The notes beneath the pieces were generated by a model that was given only the letters and a program-made list of their open reading frames with translations, ran no database searches and was not told the DNA's origin. This document shows, piece by piece, positions 50,558 through 60,113 of a stretch of DNA of 64,000 nucleotides. A program made the translations under genes and the position numbers. Location of the stretch: NCBI RefSeq assembly GCF_020781975.1, contig NZ_JAJGNI010000005.1, forward strand, positions 62,001 to 126,000, read 5' to 3'. Origin of the DNA: Microbacterium schleiferi (GTDB taxonomy: Bacteria; Actinomycetota; Actinomycetes; Actinomycetales; Microbacteriaceae). The number at the start of each line of letters is the position of its first letter. The first letter of the stretch is position 1.

Positions 50558-51670
50558 TCAGTCCTCCGAAGCCGGGCTGCGTCGCCGGCGAACCAGAACG
50601 ACGACTCCCCAGACCAGCCCGCCGACTACCGCGACGACGGCAATCCAGGGGACGAGGAAGCCGAGCGCAACAACGATGCCGTTGAGCGTTGCGACCAGAC
50701 CGTTCCAGCCGGCCACCAGGCCGTCCCAGAACCCCGCGGGGTTGGCGTCGACAGCCTCGTGACGCACGGTGATTGACACGCTCAGCGACGACATCGCGAC
50801 CTGGTCCTCGAGCGTCTCGAGCTGCTGCTGGTAGGACTCGAGCGTCGCCTGCCGCTCGGCGAGCGCAGACTCGGCGGCGATCAGGTCCGACACCGACCCC
50901 GCCTGCGCCATGAGTTCCACCAGGCGGTCGACTGACGCCTGTGCGGCATCCACCCTCGCCTGCAGGTCGACGACCTGGTCGGTGACATCGAACCGGTCGA
51001 TCGAGGATGCCGTCACCTCACCCACCTGCTCCAGGTCGGCCATGGCGGCAGTGAGCTCATCGGCGGGTACGCGCACGGTTATCCAGCCGTTGGTCACCGC
51101 GACGGTGGGGTCTGCCAGGTCGACGGGCATTCCGGTGTATCCCGATCCGATGCTCATCGACTCGACGTACCCGCCGCGCGCGCCAGCTCCAGCCGCGATC
51201 TGGTCTGCGGCGGCGCGCACGTCGTCGACGACGACTGTTGCAGATGAGGAGGCGATGATCGAGCGGCCGGAGTCGTCGACTGCCGATTCCGCGCTTTTGG
51301 CGCCGCCCGAACTGTCGACGACCGCTCCGTCCGTGAGCGCGATCTCGCCGCCCGACATGCCGCCATCCATGGACATGTCGGCTGACATCATGCCGCTGTC
51401 CGCGCTCTCGTTCGCACTCAGTCCGCTGAGCACGGCAGGCGAGATGATGGCCGCGAGTGCGACAACCGCCGCAGCTGCTGCTCCCGTCATCCATACCCGG
51501 CCGCGCCGCACGGAACGGCGAACGGATGCCGCACGCTCACCTTCGATGGCCGTGAAAACATGGTCTTCCATCACTGCGACGCGGTCATCGTCAAGCGGCG
51601 GAAGGGCGGGGCGCGTCTCGGTTTCCGGGAGTCGGTCCGCGCCGGAAGGCTGCGGGTTTTCGGTGTTCAT
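50558..51670 (-). CDS. DUF4349 domain membrane protein, probable anti-sigma partner
   Basis: The 370-residue protein has an N-terminal cytoplasmic segment of about 60 residues, a membrane helix (VWMTGAAAAAVVALAAIISP) and a Met/Gly/Ser-rich stretch. The DUF4349 domain has a coiled coil (DLQARVDAAQASVDRLVELM...QQQLETLEDQV), and a C-terminal double helix ends in RRRRS. It starts within the stop of the ECF sigma gene (ATGA), with GGAG upstream. The layout suggests the N-terminal part controls that sigma factor. Confidence 0.83.
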   Translation of the reverse strand: MNTENPQPSGADRLPETETRPALPPLDDDRVAVMEDHVFTAIEGERAASVRRSVRRGRVWMTGAAAAAVVALAAIISPAVLSGLSANESADSGMMSADMSMDGGMSGGEIALTDGAVVDSSGGAKSAESAVDDSGRSIIASSSATVVVDDVRAAADQIAAGAGARGGYVESMSIGSGYTGMPVDLADPTVAVTNGWITVRVPADELTAAMADLEQVGEVTASSIDRFDVTDQVVDLQARVDAAQASVDRLVELMAQAGSVSDLIAAESALAERQATLESYQQQLETLEDQVAMSSLSVSITVRHEAVDANPAGFWDGLVAGWNGLVATLNGIVVALGFLVPWIAVVAVVGGLVWGVVVLVRRRRSPASED

Positions 51671-52224
51671 GTGCTCTCCTTGGCAACGGTCCGCAGACGC
51701 GTGCGGATGCGGGAGAGACGGTTGCGGACAGCGCCGTGGGGGATGCCGAGATGCTCGGCCGCGGCGCTGTAGGCATAGCCTTCGGCGGCGCACAGCCGCA
51801 GGATCTCCCGATCGGTGTCGGAGAGCGTCGCGATCTCAGCAGCGATGAGGCGAAGGTACTCCTCGTCGATCATCTGCTGTTCGACATCCACCGCCGCGGG
51901 AAGCGTGTCATCTGCCACCGCCGCGGTGTTCTCTCTATCTCTCCGCTGAGCTCGCATCCGGTTCGCTGCCTGGAAGCGGCAGATGGTTGCCAGCCACGGC
52001 AGCAGCGAGTCAGACGCCAGGTCGAGCTCGGGCAGCTTCCGCCAGGCGACGACGAACGTCTCCTGCACGACATCCTCGGCATCCGAGGAGTCACCCAGGA
52101 GCCGGTGCGCGATCCAGTACAGCGGCCGAACGTAGGCGCGATACAGCAGCCGGAAGGCCTGTTCGCTGCCGCCGGCGGCTCGGGCGACGAGTTCGGCATC
52201 GCCCGTGGTCACTGAATCGGTCAT
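51667..52224 (-). CDS. ECF-type RNA polymerase sigma factor
   Basis: The 185-residue protein has sigma region 2 (FRLLYRAYVRPLYWIAHRLLGD, DAEDVVQETFVVAWRKLPE) and region 4 (LSDTDREILRLCAAEGYAYSAA, then AEHLGIPHGAVRNRLSRIR). The ATG has GGGGAA upstream; an in-frame ATG at 52263 would add 13 residues without a clear ribosome site. It is co-transcribed with the DUF4349 gene. The inducing signal is unknown. Confidence 0.9.
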   Translation of the reverse strand: MTDSVTTGDAELVARAAGGSEQAFRLLYRAYVRPLYWIAHRLLGDSSDAEDVVQETFVVAWRKLPELDLASDSLLPWLATICRFQAANRMRAQRRDRENTAAVADDTLPAAVDVEQQMIDEEYLRLIAAEIATLSDTDREILRLCAAEGYAYSAAAEHLGIPHGAVRNRLSRIRTRLRTVAKEST

Positions 52225-52308
52225 CGGTTCCCCTGTATCGCGTCGCGGATCGGCGCGCCTCATTGTCTCTCACCCCGTCAGTGTCGGCATCCGGCGATTC
52301 GTCTCACG

Positions 52309-52314
52309 TAGTCT
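52309..52314 (+). promoter_or_regulatory. -10 box of the terC leader transcript
   Basis: TAGTCT lies just before the riboswitch. The transcript should start near 52321, giving a 5' leader of about 126 nt. Confidence 0.55.
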
Positions 52315-52320
52315 GGAGCG

Positions 52321-52440
52321 GCGAGAGGGAGTATCCCGTTCTTGCGCGTTCGTCATCACGGGCCGAAGGCCCCGGGCGCGCACCGCCACCTGGCGGGGGA
52401 GAGACTTTCGGTGCCCACACCTGCCCGCCTGCCGTGAAAG
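52321..52440 (+). ncRNA. yybP-ykoY (manganese) riboswitch
   Basis: The leader has the two conserved loop sequences of the motif: GGGAGTA near 52327 and GGAGAGACTTTC near 52400. In between are CGTCATCACGGGCC and GC-rich paired segments (GGGCC/GGCCC). The following gene, terC, is a usual target. Mn2+ binding would favour expression of the exporter. The call is by eye, not by covariance model. Confidence 0.78.
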
Positions 52441-52446
52441 GCCCTC

Positions 52447-53550
52447 GTGGATCTCACCCTCCCGCTCTGGTTCGAGATCGGTTCGCTCGTCGCGCTGACT
52501 CTCATCCTCATCGCCGACTTGCTCATCATCCTCAAGCGCCCCCACATTCCCTCGACCCGGGAGTCGACGCTGTGGGTTGTCTTCTACGTGACGCTCGCGC
52601 TGATCTTCGCCGGGCTGATGTGGTTGATCGCCGGTGGTGAGTACGCGGGCCAATTCGTCGCCGGATGGCTCACCGAGTACAGCCTGTCGATCGACAACCT
52701 GTTCGTTTTCGTGCTCATCATGAGCCAGTTCGCGGTGCCACGGCGCTACCAGCAGGAAGTGCTGATGGTGGGCATCATCATCGCCCTCGTCCTGCGGGGA
52801 CTGTTCATCCTCGCCGGCGCCGCGATCATCGAGAACTTCAGCTGGGTCTTCTACATCTTCGGCGCGTTCCTCGTCTGGACCGCCTACCGACAAGCCTTCC
52901 CCGGCGACGATCACGACGAGGACGTCAAGAAGGAGAACTTCGTCGTTCGTCTCGTGCGGCGCACCGTCGACATCAGCGACCACTACGACGGAGCGAAGAT
53001 ACGCACCGTGGTCGATGGCAAGAAGATGTTCACGCCAATGATCATCGTGTTCGTCGCCATCGGCGTCACCGACCTCATCTTCGCGATCGACTCGATCCCC
53101 GCGATCTTCGGCATCACTCAGAGCGCCTTCATCGTGTTCACCGCGAACATCTTCGCCCTCATGGGGCTGCGCCAGCTCTACTTCTTGCTCGGCGACCTGC
53201 TCGACCGACTCCGCTACCTGCACTACGGCATCGCCTTCATCCTCGCCTTCATCGGCGTGAAGCTGTTCTTGCATGCGATGCACGTCAACGAGCTGCCGTT
53301 CATCAACGGGGGAGAGCCGATCGAGTGGGCGCCTGAGATCTCCACGCTCATGTCGCTCGGCGTCATCGTGATTTCGATGGTTGTCGCCACTGTCGCAAGC
53401 CTCGTCGCCTCGTCGCGCGAGCGCCGAGCGGCAGGTCAAGCGGAACCCGCGGACCCGGCGGATGCGGCATCCGTCGTCGCCGACGAGAAGGGCACGCCCT
53501 CGACGGTGGAGCCGCCCACGCCGAGCGAGCGCTCCGACGAGCGTCCCTGA
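52447..53550 (+). CDS. terC: TerC family integral membrane protein, probable Mn2+ exporter
   Basis: The 367-residue protein has about nine helices. The acidic intramembrane sites are [16 protein letters not shown] and [19 protein letters not shown], characteristic of TerC/Alx proteins, and the C-terminal tail is Ala/Glu/Pro-rich. It begins with GTG a few bases after the riboswitch. The riboswitch supports a manganese export role in preference to tellurite resistance. Confidence 0.92.
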   Translation: MDLTLPLWFEIGSLVALTLILIADLLIILKRPHIPSTRESTLWVVFYVTLALIFAGLMWLIAGGEYAGQFVAGWLTEYSLSIDNLFVFVLIMSQFAVPRRYQQEVLMVGIIIALVLRGLFILAGAAIIENFSWVFYIFGAFLVWTAYRQAFPGDDHDEDVKKENFVVRLVRRTVDISDHYDGAKIRTVVDGKKMFTPMIIVFVAIGVTDLIFAIDSIPAIFGITQSAFIVFTANIFALMGLRQLYFLLGDLLDRLRYLHYGIAFILAFIGVKLFLHAMHVNELPFINGGEPIEWAPEISTLMSLGVIVISMVVATVASLVASSRERRAAGQAEPADPADAASVVADEKGTPSTVEPPTPSERSDERP

Positions 53551-53559
53551 CACCGGTGG

Positions 53560-53565
53560 TATTCT
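53560..53565 (+). promoter_or_regulatory. -10 box of the leuCD promoter
   Basis: TATTCT ends 6 nt before the leader-peptide ATG at 53572, so the transcript probably begins at that codon. Confidence 0.6.
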
Positions 53566-53571
53566 GACCGA

Positions 53572-53616
53572 ATGCGGATCGCTCGCCTCCTTCTTAGCGG
53601 CCGCGACGGGTCCTAG
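53572..53616 (+). CDS. leuL: leucine leader peptide (leuCD attenuator)
   Basis: A 14-residue leaderless frame [14 protein letters not shown] has three consecutive leucine codons (CTC CTT CTT). CCGCGACGGG after them (53601-53610) pairs perfectly with 53630-53639. CGTCGCGG is repeated at 53645-53652, giving alternative pairings. This is the pattern of ribosome-mediated attenuation by leucine. leuC starts 70 nt further on. Confidence 0.72.
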   Translation: MRIARLLLSGRDGS

Positions 53617-53686
53617 TTCTCAGGCCATCCCCGTCGCGGAGTTTCGTCGCGGGCTTGAACCACCTTTTCCTGGAACGAAAGAGCTC

Positions 53687-55171
53687 ATGAGCGAATCCAC
53701 CATGGATGTCGGCATTCCCGATCACCCCCGAACCCTGGCTGAGAAGGTCTGGGACGACCACCTGGTCGTGAAGGGCGAAAACGGTCAACCCGACCTCATC
53801 TACATCGACCTGCACCTGGTCCACGAGGTGACGAGCCCGCAGGCCTTCGACGGGCTTCGCGCCGAGGGTCGCCCGGTGCGACGCCTCGACCTGACGATCG
53901 CCACCGAAGACCACAACACCCCGACGCTCGATATCGACAAGCCGATCGCGGATCTCACCAGTCGGACCCAGATCGAGACGCTGCGCCGCAACGCCGAGGA
54001 GTTCGGCGTTCGCCTGCACTCGCTTGGCGACAAAGAGCAGGGCATCGTCCATGTTGTCGGCCCTCAGCTCGGCCTGACGATGCCCGGCATCACCGTCGTC
54101 TGCGGCGACTCGCACACCTCGACCCATGGCGCGTTCGGCGCGATGGCGTTCGGCATCGGCACGAGCGAGGTCGAGCACGTTCTCGCTACGCAGACGCTGC
54201 CTCTGAAGCCCTTCAAGACGATGGCGATCACCGTCGAGGGGGAGCTCAAGCCCGGTGTGACGGCCAAGGACATCATCCTGGCGGTCATCGCGAAGATCGG
54301 CACCAACGGGGGTCAGGGGTACGTCCTCGAGTACCGCGGCTCTGCGATTCGGTCCCTCTCCATGGAGGGACGGATGACGATCTGCAACATGTCGATCGAG
54401 GCCGGTGCCCGCGCGGGCATGGTCGCCCCGGATGAGACCACCTTCGCCTACCTCGAGGGGCGTCCCCACGCGCCGAAGGGCCAGGACTGGGAGGATGCCG
54501 TCGCGTACTGGCGAACGCTGCCCAGCGACGAGGGCGCCGTCTACGACGCCGAGGTCTTCATCGACGCTAACGAGCTCGAGCCCTTCGTCACCTGGGGGAC
54601 CAACCCCGGTCAGGGCGTGTCGCTCAGTGACCGCGTACCCTCGCCCGAGTCGTTCACCGACCCCAACGAGCGTGCCGCGGCCGAGCGTGCCATCGAATAC
54701 ATGGACCTGGTCCCCGGGACGCCTCTGAAGGAGGTCCCGGTGGATGCCGTGTTCATGGGTTCGTGCACCAACAGCCGCATCGAAGACCTTCGCGCCTTCG
54801 CATCGATCATCCAGGGGCGCACAAAGGCCGAGAACGTCAGGGTCATGGTCGTTCCGGGATCGGCTCGGGTACGGCTCGAGGCCGAGGCTGAGGGTCTCGA
54901 CAAGGTCTTCACCGACTTCGGCGCCGAGTGGCGCTTCGCGGGGTGCTCGATGTGCCTGGGCATGAACCCCGACCAGCTGGCACCCGGTGAGCGGTGCGCG
55001 TCGACCTCCAACCGAAACTTCGAGGGCCGCCAGGGCAAGGGTGGGCGCACTCACCTGGTCTCGCCCCTCGTAGCCGCAGCCACCGCTGTGCGAGGCACGC
55101 TGTCGAGCCCGAGCGATCTCGAGCCGCTCGCGGTCAGCGAAACGGTTACTGCCAGCGGAGCGGAGGCCTGA
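53687..55171 (+). CDS. leuC: 3-isopropylmalate dehydratase large subunit
   Basis: The 494-residue aconitase-family subunit binds a 4Fe-4S cluster and isomerises 2- to 3-isopropylmalate with LeuD. The cluster cysteines are in MGSCTNSRI (near residue 360) and [10 protein letters not shown] (near 425). [17 protein letters not shown] is the usual substrate-site block. ATG at 53687 has a weak AAAGAG; the in-frame ATG at 53702 is an alternative. A leucine-rich leader peptide upstream suggests attenuation control. leuD follows at 1 bp. Confidence 0.96.
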   Translation: MSESTMDVGIPDHPRTLAEKVWDDHLVVKGENGQPDLIYIDLHLVHEVTSPQAFDGLRAEGRPVRRLDLTIATEDHNTPTLDIDKPIADLTSRTQIETLRRNAEEFGVRLHSLGDKEQGIVHVVGPQLGLTMPGITVVCGDSHTSTHGAFGAMAFGIGTSEVEHVLATQTLPLKPFKTMAITVEGELKPGVTAKDIILAVIAKIGTNGGQGYVLEYRGSAIRSLSMEGRMTICNMSIEAGARAGMVAPDETTFAYLEGRPHAPKGQDWEDAVAYWRTLPSDEGAVYDAEVFIDANELEPFVTWGTNPGQGVSLSDRVPSPESFTDPNERAAAERAIEYMDLVPGTPLKEVPVDAVFMGSCTNSRIEDLRAFASIIQGRTKAENVRVMVVPGSARVRLEAEAEGLDKVFTDFGAEWRFAGCSMCLGMNPDQLAPGERCASTSNRNFEGRQGKGGRTHLVSPLVAAATAVRGTLSSPSDLEPLAVSETVTASGAEA

Positions 55172-55172
55172 C

Positions 55173-55769
55173 ATGGACAAGTTCACAACTCACACCGGTG
55201 TCGTTGCGCCCCTGAAGCGCTCGGCAGTCGACACCGACCAGATCATCCCCGCCGTCTACCTGAAGCGCGTCACGAAGACCGGCTTCGAGGACGCGTTGTT
55301 CGCAAACTGGCGTCAGGATCCCGAATTCATCCTGAACCAGCCGACCTTCGCGAACGCTTCGATCCTTGTCGCCGGTCCCGACTTCGGTACGGGATCCAGT
55401 CGTGAGCACGCGGTCTGGGCGCTCCGCGACTTCGGTTTCCGGGTTGTCCTCAGCCCCAAATTCGCCGACATCTTCCGCGGCAATTCGGGCAAGCAGGGCC
55501 TGCTCACCGGTGTCGTCAGCGAGAGCGACCTCGAGGCGATCTGGGCCGCGATCGATGCCGAGCCCGGTGTCCAGATGACGGTGGACCTCGAGGCGCGCAG
55601 CGCGACGATCGGCGACCTTCAGGTCGCTTTCGAGATCGACGATTACACTAGATGGCGGCTCCTGGAGGGGCTCGACGACATCGGGCTCACACTGCGAAAC
55701 GAAGAAGCGATCACCCAGTTCGAGTCGCGCCGCGCATCCTGGCGGCCGCGAACCCTCCCCGTTCCGTAG
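55173..55769 (+). CDS. leuD: 3-isopropylmalate dehydratase small subunit
   Basis: The 198-residue partner of LeuC supplies the swivelling domain. The family features are [15 protein letters not shown] near the start, [16 protein letters not shown] (residues about 70-85), and the [15 protein letters not shown] block. It is co-transcribed with leuC, the two genes being one base apart. murA follows after a 69-bp gap. Confidence 0.96.
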   Translation: MDKFTTHTGVVAPLKRSAVDTDQIIPAVYLKRVTKTGFEDALFANWRQDPEFILNQPTFANASILVAGPDFGTGSSREHAVWALRDFGFRVVLSPKFADIFRGNSGKQGLLTGVVSESDLEAIWAAIDAEPGVQMTVDLEARSATIGDLQVAFEIDDYTRWRLLEGLDDIGLTLRNEEAITQFESRRASWRPRTLPVP

Positions 55770-55838
55770 CCGACTACCGAGGCATCAGCAGACCCGATCG
55801 GTCCAGCGATGCCGAGATACAAGTGAGGTTCACCCCGG

Positions 55839-57206
55839 ATGAAGACGCTTCTGAGCGACGACGCCGCGCAGGCGGCAGCTACCGAACCGACCGGCGAGGT
55901 GCTGCTGGTGCGCGGCGGACGTCCGCTCCGGGGACGGGTCACCGTCACTGGCGCGAAGAATCTCGCGACCAAGGCGATGGTGGCATCGCTGCTCGGCGAC
56001 TCTCCCAGCACCCTGCGCGATGTGCCGCAGATCAGCGATGTCCGGGTCGTCCGTTCGCTGCTCGAAGTTCACGGGGTCAAGGTCAGCGACGGAGCAGAAC
56101 CGGGCTCGCTCGTGCTCGATCCGACGGATGCCGTGTCGGCCCACATGGAAGAGATCGACGCCCACGCCGGTGCTTCCCGCATTCCGATCCTCTTCTGCGG
56201 TCCGCTCCTGCACCTGCTCGGTGAAGCGTTCATCCCCGACCTCGGCGGGTGCCGAATCGGCGACCGCCCGATCAACTTCCACCTGGATGCACTTCGTCAG
56301 TTCGGAGCGGTCGTCGAGAAGCTGCCGACCGGCATCCGGCTCTCGGCGCCCGAGGGGCTCCACGGCGCGAACATCGAACTGCCCTACCCGAGCGTCGGAG
56401 CCACCGAGCAGGTGCTGCTGACCGCCGTGCGTGCCGCCGGTGTGACCGAGCTTCGGGGCGCGGCTATCGAGCCCGAGATCATGGATCTGATCGCTGTGCT
56501 GCAGAAGATGGGCGCGATCATCTCTTACGAGCCCAACCGCGTCATCCTCATCGAGGGCGTCGACGAGCTCACAGGGTACGACCACCGCTGCATCTTCGAC
56601 CGCAACGAAGCCGCGTCGTGGGCGTCCGCCGCACTGGCGACCGATGGTGACATCTTCGTCGAGGGCGCGAAGCAGCAGGAGATGCTCACCTTCTTGAACA
56701 TCTACCGCAAGGCCGGTGGCTGGTTCGACGTGCGCGAGGACGGCATCCAGTTCCGCCGCGGCGGACCCCTCAAGCCGGTCATCGTCGAGACCGACGTGCA
56801 CCCCGGGTTCATGACCGATTGGCAGCAGCCGCTCATCGTCGCGCTCACGCAGGCCGAAGGCGAGTCAGTCGTGCACGAGACGGTTTACGAGAACCGGTTC
56901 GGTTTCACTGACGCCCTGAACAAGATGGGAGCCAGCATCGCCGTGCACCGCGATGGCCTGGACGCGCCGTACCGTCGCGTTCCGCGGCGCGCTCTCGAGC
57001 AGGCAGCCGTCGTGACCGGTCCTACGCCGCTGCACGGGGCTGACGTCGTCGTGCCCGACCTGCGCGGCGGGTACAGCCACCTGATTGCGGCGCTCACCGC
57101 CGACGGGGAATCCACCGTCCGTGGCGTCGGGATTCTGAGCCGCGGCTACGAGAAGCTCTTCACGAAGCTTTCGGCGCTCGGCGCAGATTTCGATATCGTC
57201 GGCTGA
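55839..57206 (+). CDS. murA: UDP-N-acetylglucosamine 1-carboxyvinyltransferase
   Basis: The 455-residue EPSP-synthase-like enzyme performs the first committed step of peptidoglycan synthesis, adding enolpyruvate to UDP-GlcNAc. The substrate site is TGAKNLATKAM (residues about 38-48) and the flexible loop is LGGCRIGDRPINFH, with the cysteine attacked by fosfomycin present (C near residue 136). PEIMDLIAVLQKMGA and TDWQQPL are further family blocks. It begins a run of envelope genes with plsC-like, gpsA and ddl. Confidence 0.93.
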   Translation: MKTLLSDDAAQAAATEPTGEVLLVRGGRPLRGRVTVTGAKNLATKAMVASLLGDSPSTLRDVPQISDVRVVRSLLEVHGVKVSDGAEPGSLVLDPTDAVSAHMEEIDAHAGASRIPILFCGPLLHLLGEAFIPDLGGCRIGDRPINFHLDALRQFGAVVEKLPTGIRLSAPEGLHGANIELPYPSVGATEQVLLTAVRAAGVTELRGAAIEPEIMDLIAVLQKMGAIISYEPNRVILIEGVDELTGYDHRCIFDRNEAASWASAALATDGDIFVEGAKQQEMLTFLNIYRKAGGWFDVREDGIQFRRGGPLKPVIVETDVHPGFMTDWQQPLIVALTQAEGESVVHETVYENRFGFTDALNKMGASIAVHRDGLDAPYRRVPRRALEQAAVVTGPTPLHGADVVVPDLRGGYSHLIAALTADGESTVRGVGILSRGYEKLFTKLSALGADFDIVG

Positions 57207-57207
57207 C

Positions 57208-57972
57208 ATGGGCGACCCCAAACCGCGAGCCTCCTCGGAGAAGACGCGGCCCAGCCTCTTCTGGCCGTTGGCAGCCATTGTCGTGCCGCTGCTGGGAATC
57301 CTGGCGCGTGTCGACATCACCGATGGCCACAAGCTGCCCCGCGAAGGAGCATTCGTGCTCGCGCCCAACCACATGAGCGAGTTCGATCCGATCATCGTTG
57401 CGCGCGCCGTGTGGGGGATGGGACGGGCGCCTCGCTTCATGGCCAAGGAGAGCCTGTTCCGGGTCCCTGTCCTGGGCGCGATCCTTCGTGCCACAGGCAT
57501 GATCCCGGTAGCGCGCGCATCGTCTGCCGGCTCTGCCAAGCAGACCATGGCGCAGGCGGAGCATTTGGTGGAGGCAGGTCGCGGCGTGATCGTCTACCCC
57601 GAGGGCAGCCTCACGCGCGACCCGGACCTGTGGCCCATGCGGGGAAAGACCGGAGCCGTGCGCCTGGCGCTCGAGGGCGGCATCCCGCTGGTCCCTGTGG
57701 CGCACTGGGGTGTGCAGCGCATCCTGCCGCGCTACGGCAAGCTCAGCCTGTGGCCGCTGCGCAAGCGTGTACGCGTGCTGGTGGGCGACCCGCTGGATCT
57801 CTCGGCTTTCGCGGGGCGGACGCGCGAGGCATCCGCCCTTGTCGCGGCCACCGATCTGCTGATGGCCGAGATCGCACGTCTCGAGGGCGTGCTGCGCGGC
57901 GAGACCCCTCCAGCGGAACGCTGGGATCCGGCATCCCACGGGCAGAAGGAGACCGGGCGTCTTGAGTCGTAA
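57208..57972 (+). CDS. plsC: 1-acyl-sn-glycerol-3-phosphate acyltransferase
   Basis: The 254-residue membrane-associated acyltransferase has the catalytic NHMSEFD (HX4D, near residue 54), MAKESLF, and VIYPEGSLTRD. It acylates lysophosphatidic acid to phosphatidic acid. It follows murA by 1 bp and overlaps gpsA by 11 nt, so glycerolipid synthesis genes are coupled. Confidence 0.9.
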   Translation: MGDPKPRASSEKTRPSLFWPLAAIVVPLLGILARVDITDGHKLPREGAFVLAPNHMSEFDPIIVARAVWGMGRAPRFMAKESLFRVPVLGAILRATGMIPVARASSAGSAKQTMAQAEHLVEAGRGVIVYPEGSLTRDPDLWPMRGKTGAVRLALEGGIPLVPVAHWGVQRILPRYGKLSLWPLRKRVRVLVGDPLDLSAFAGRTREASALVAATDLLMAEIARLEGVLRGETPPAERWDPASHGQKETGRLES

Positions 57973-59098
57973 AGAGGATGCCGCCCGTCCCCGGGTGACC
58001 GTGGTCGGTGCCGGCAGTTGGGGCACGACCTTCGGCAAGGTGCTCGCCGACGGTGGTGCCCGTGTGACGATGTGGGCTCGGCGCCCCGAGCTTGCCGCTG
58101 AAATCACCGAAGCCAAGCGCAACAGCCACTACCTGCCGGGCATAAACCTTCCTCGGCACATGACCGCGACCTCCCGTCTGGAGGAGGCTCTGGCGGGGGC
58201 CGAGCAGATCTACCTGTCAGTGCCGAGCCAGGCCCTTCGGCAGAACCTGAAGACGATCCGTCCGCTCATCGCCGATGCCGGTGTTCCGGTCGTGTCGCTG
58301 ATGAAGGGCGTCGAGCGCAAGACCGGTCTGCGGATGAGTCAGGTGATCGAGCAGGAGCTGCGGTGCGATCCTGACCTCATCGCTGTCGCATCCGGGCCTA
58401 ACCTGGCCCTGGAGATCGCGAAAGAACAGCCGACCGCGGCGGTCATCGCATCCAGCAGCCAGGAGACAGCGGATGCCGTCGCCCGGCGAGCCCGCAACTC
58501 GTATTTCCGGACGTTCGTGAACACTGACGTCGTCGGTACAGAATTCGGCGGCGTGCTCAAGAACCTGATCGCCGTCGCGATCGGCATCGTCGACGGCGTC
58601 GGTTACGGCGAGAACACGAAGGCGTCGATCATCACGCGCGGCCTTGTCGAAATGACAGACTTCGCTGTCGCACAGGGCGCCCACCCCGCTACCCTGCAGG
58701 GACTCGCGGGGCTTGGTGACCTGATCGCGACGTGCCAGTCACCGCTCAGCCGAAACAACACAGCCGGCCGTCTTCTCGGCCAGGGCTACAGCTTCCAGGA
58801 TGTGGTGAAGCAGATGGAGCAGACCGCCGAAGGTCTTGCGTCTGTTGCCCCCGTCTTGGCGCTTGCCGCCGAGGCCGGCATCGACATGCCGATCGTTGAG
58901 CAGGTGAAGATGGTTCTGGACGGCACGATGAATCCCCGCGATATCGCGCCGCACCTCACAACGGATGACGACGAACCCCAGGGCGAGAGGACGCAGAATG
59001 GCACAGGCGACGGTGGCGGTGCTGTTTGGCGGTCGCTCCAGCGAGCACTCGATCAGCTCCGTCACGGCGGGAGGGGTGCTGCGGGCACTCGACCGTGA
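57962..59098 (+). CDS. gpsA: glycerol-3-phosphate dehydrogenase [NAD(P)+]
   Basis: The 378-residue enzyme makes sn-glycerol-3-phosphate for phospholipids. The Rossmann motif is VVGAGSWGTTFGK, the catalytic lysine is in EFGGVLKNLIAVAIG, and the GENTKASIITRGL block is typical. It starts with TTG, 10 nt after AAGGAG, within the plsC-like gene. The last 33 codons run over the start of ddl in another frame, an unusually long overlap of 101 nt. This tail is not part of the conserved fold. Confidence 0.92.
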   Translation: MSRKEDAARPRVTVVGAGSWGTTFGKVLADGGARVTMWARRPELAAEITEAKRNSHYLPGINLPRHMTATSRLEEALAGAEQIYLSVPSQALRQNLKTIRPLIADAGVPVVSLMKGVERKTGLRMSQVIEQELRCDPDLIAVASGPNLALEIAKEQPTAAVIASSSQETADAVARRARNSYFRTFVNTDVVGTEFGGVLKNLIAVAIGIVDGVGYGENTKASIITRGLVEMTDFAVAQGAHPATLQGLAGLGDLIATCQSPLSRNNTAGRLLGQGYSFQDVVKQMEQTAEGLASVAPVLALAAEAGIDMPIVEQVKMVLDGTMNPRDIAPHLTTDDDEPQGERTQNGTGDGGGAVWRSLQRALDQLRHGGRGAAGTRP

Positions 59099-60086
59099 GC
59101 GTTTCCGGGTCATTCCGGTCGGCATCACCCGCGACGGCATCTTCGTCCTCGAAGAGGACGACCCCGACAAGTTCGCGCTCGACGCTGCGCACCTTCCCGA
59201 GGTGAGCGACAACGGCACGCGCGTGCTCTGGCCCGAAGGCGGTGCCGACCGCGTGCTCCGCGTACGCCACGCTGACGGGAGCGTCGACACGCTCGGTTCA
59301 CTCGAGGTTGTGCTGCCGATCCTCCACGGAGTCCACGGCGAGGACGGCACCGTTCAAGGTTTTCTCGACACCCTCGGCATCCCGTACGCGGGAGGCGGTG
59401 TGTTGGATTCGGCGCTATGCATGGACAAGCACTTCATGAAGATCGTGCTGCAGGCATCCGGGGTGACCGTCGCGCCCTGGGTGACGATCACACGCGATTC
59501 TTGGGCGGCGGATCCGGATGCTGCGCGAGCGGCTGCGCGCGCTCTCGGCGTTCCGAACTTCGTCAAGCCCTCTCGGGCCGGATCCAGCGTCGGTGTCTCG
59601 AAGGTGCACGATTGGGATGAGTTCGACGCCGCTGTCGAGCTCGCGCTCGCCGAAGATGACAAAGCGCTCGTGGAGACCGCCATCGTCGGGCGCGAGATCG
59701 AGGTCGCCGTGCTTGAGTCGCCGGGGGCGGCACCTGCACGTGCATCGTTGCCGGGCGAGATCGTGCTGACAACGCGCGAGTTCTATGACTTCGAAGGCAA
59801 GTACCTCGGCGGCGACGGTGCCGAGGTCGTGTGCCCCGCCGCGCTTACAGAAGACGAGGTTGCGGCGCTGCAGGCGGCGGCAGTCCGTGCCTTCGAAGCC
59901 GTTGGCGGGCGAGGACTCGCGCGCGTGGACTTCTTCCTCACTCCCGCGGGGATCTACGTCAACGAGCTGAACACGATGCCCGGCTTCACGCCGATCTCGA
60001 TGTTCCCGAAGTGTTGGATCGCCTCGGGGATGACCTACACCGAGTTGATCAGCGACCTTCTGGACACCGCCCTCGCGCGCACCTGA
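58998..60086 (+). CDS. ddl: D-alanine--D-alanine ligase
   Basis: The 362-residue ATP-grasp ligase makes D-Ala-D-Ala for peptidoglycan. FGGRSSEHSIS opens the N-terminal domain, LHGVHGEDGTVQG and GGGVLDSALCMDK follow. Further motifs are KPSRAGSSVGVSKV, GREIEVAVLE, the omega-loop region EFYDFEGKY and the metal site FFLTPAGIYVNELNTMPGFTP. The ATG at 58998 follows GAGAGGA. It lies within the 3' end of gpsA. Confidence 0.95.
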   Translation: MAQATVAVLFGGRSSEHSISSVTAGGVLRALDRERFRVIPVGITRDGIFVLEEDDPDKFALDAAHLPEVSDNGTRVLWPEGGADRVLRVRHADGSVDTLGSLEVVLPILHGVHGEDGTVQGFLDTLGIPYAGGGVLDSALCMDKHFMKIVLQASGVTVAPWVTITRDSWAADPDAARAAARALGVPNFVKPSRAGSSVGVSKVHDWDEFDAAVELALAEDDKALVETAIVGREIEVAVLESPGAAPARASLPGEIVLTTREFYDFEGKYLGGDGAEVVCPAALTEDEVAALQAAAVRAFEAVGGRGLARVDFFLTPAGIYVNELNTMPGFTPISMFPKCWIASGMTYTELISDLLDTALART

Positions 60087-60113
60087 CCGCCACGCATCGA
60101 AGCCGGCGCGGAG

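Noticed and set aside
53594..55186. A 530-codon minus-strand frame under leuC
   Set aside because: Antisense of a strongly conserved gene; composition is that of codon-position bias.
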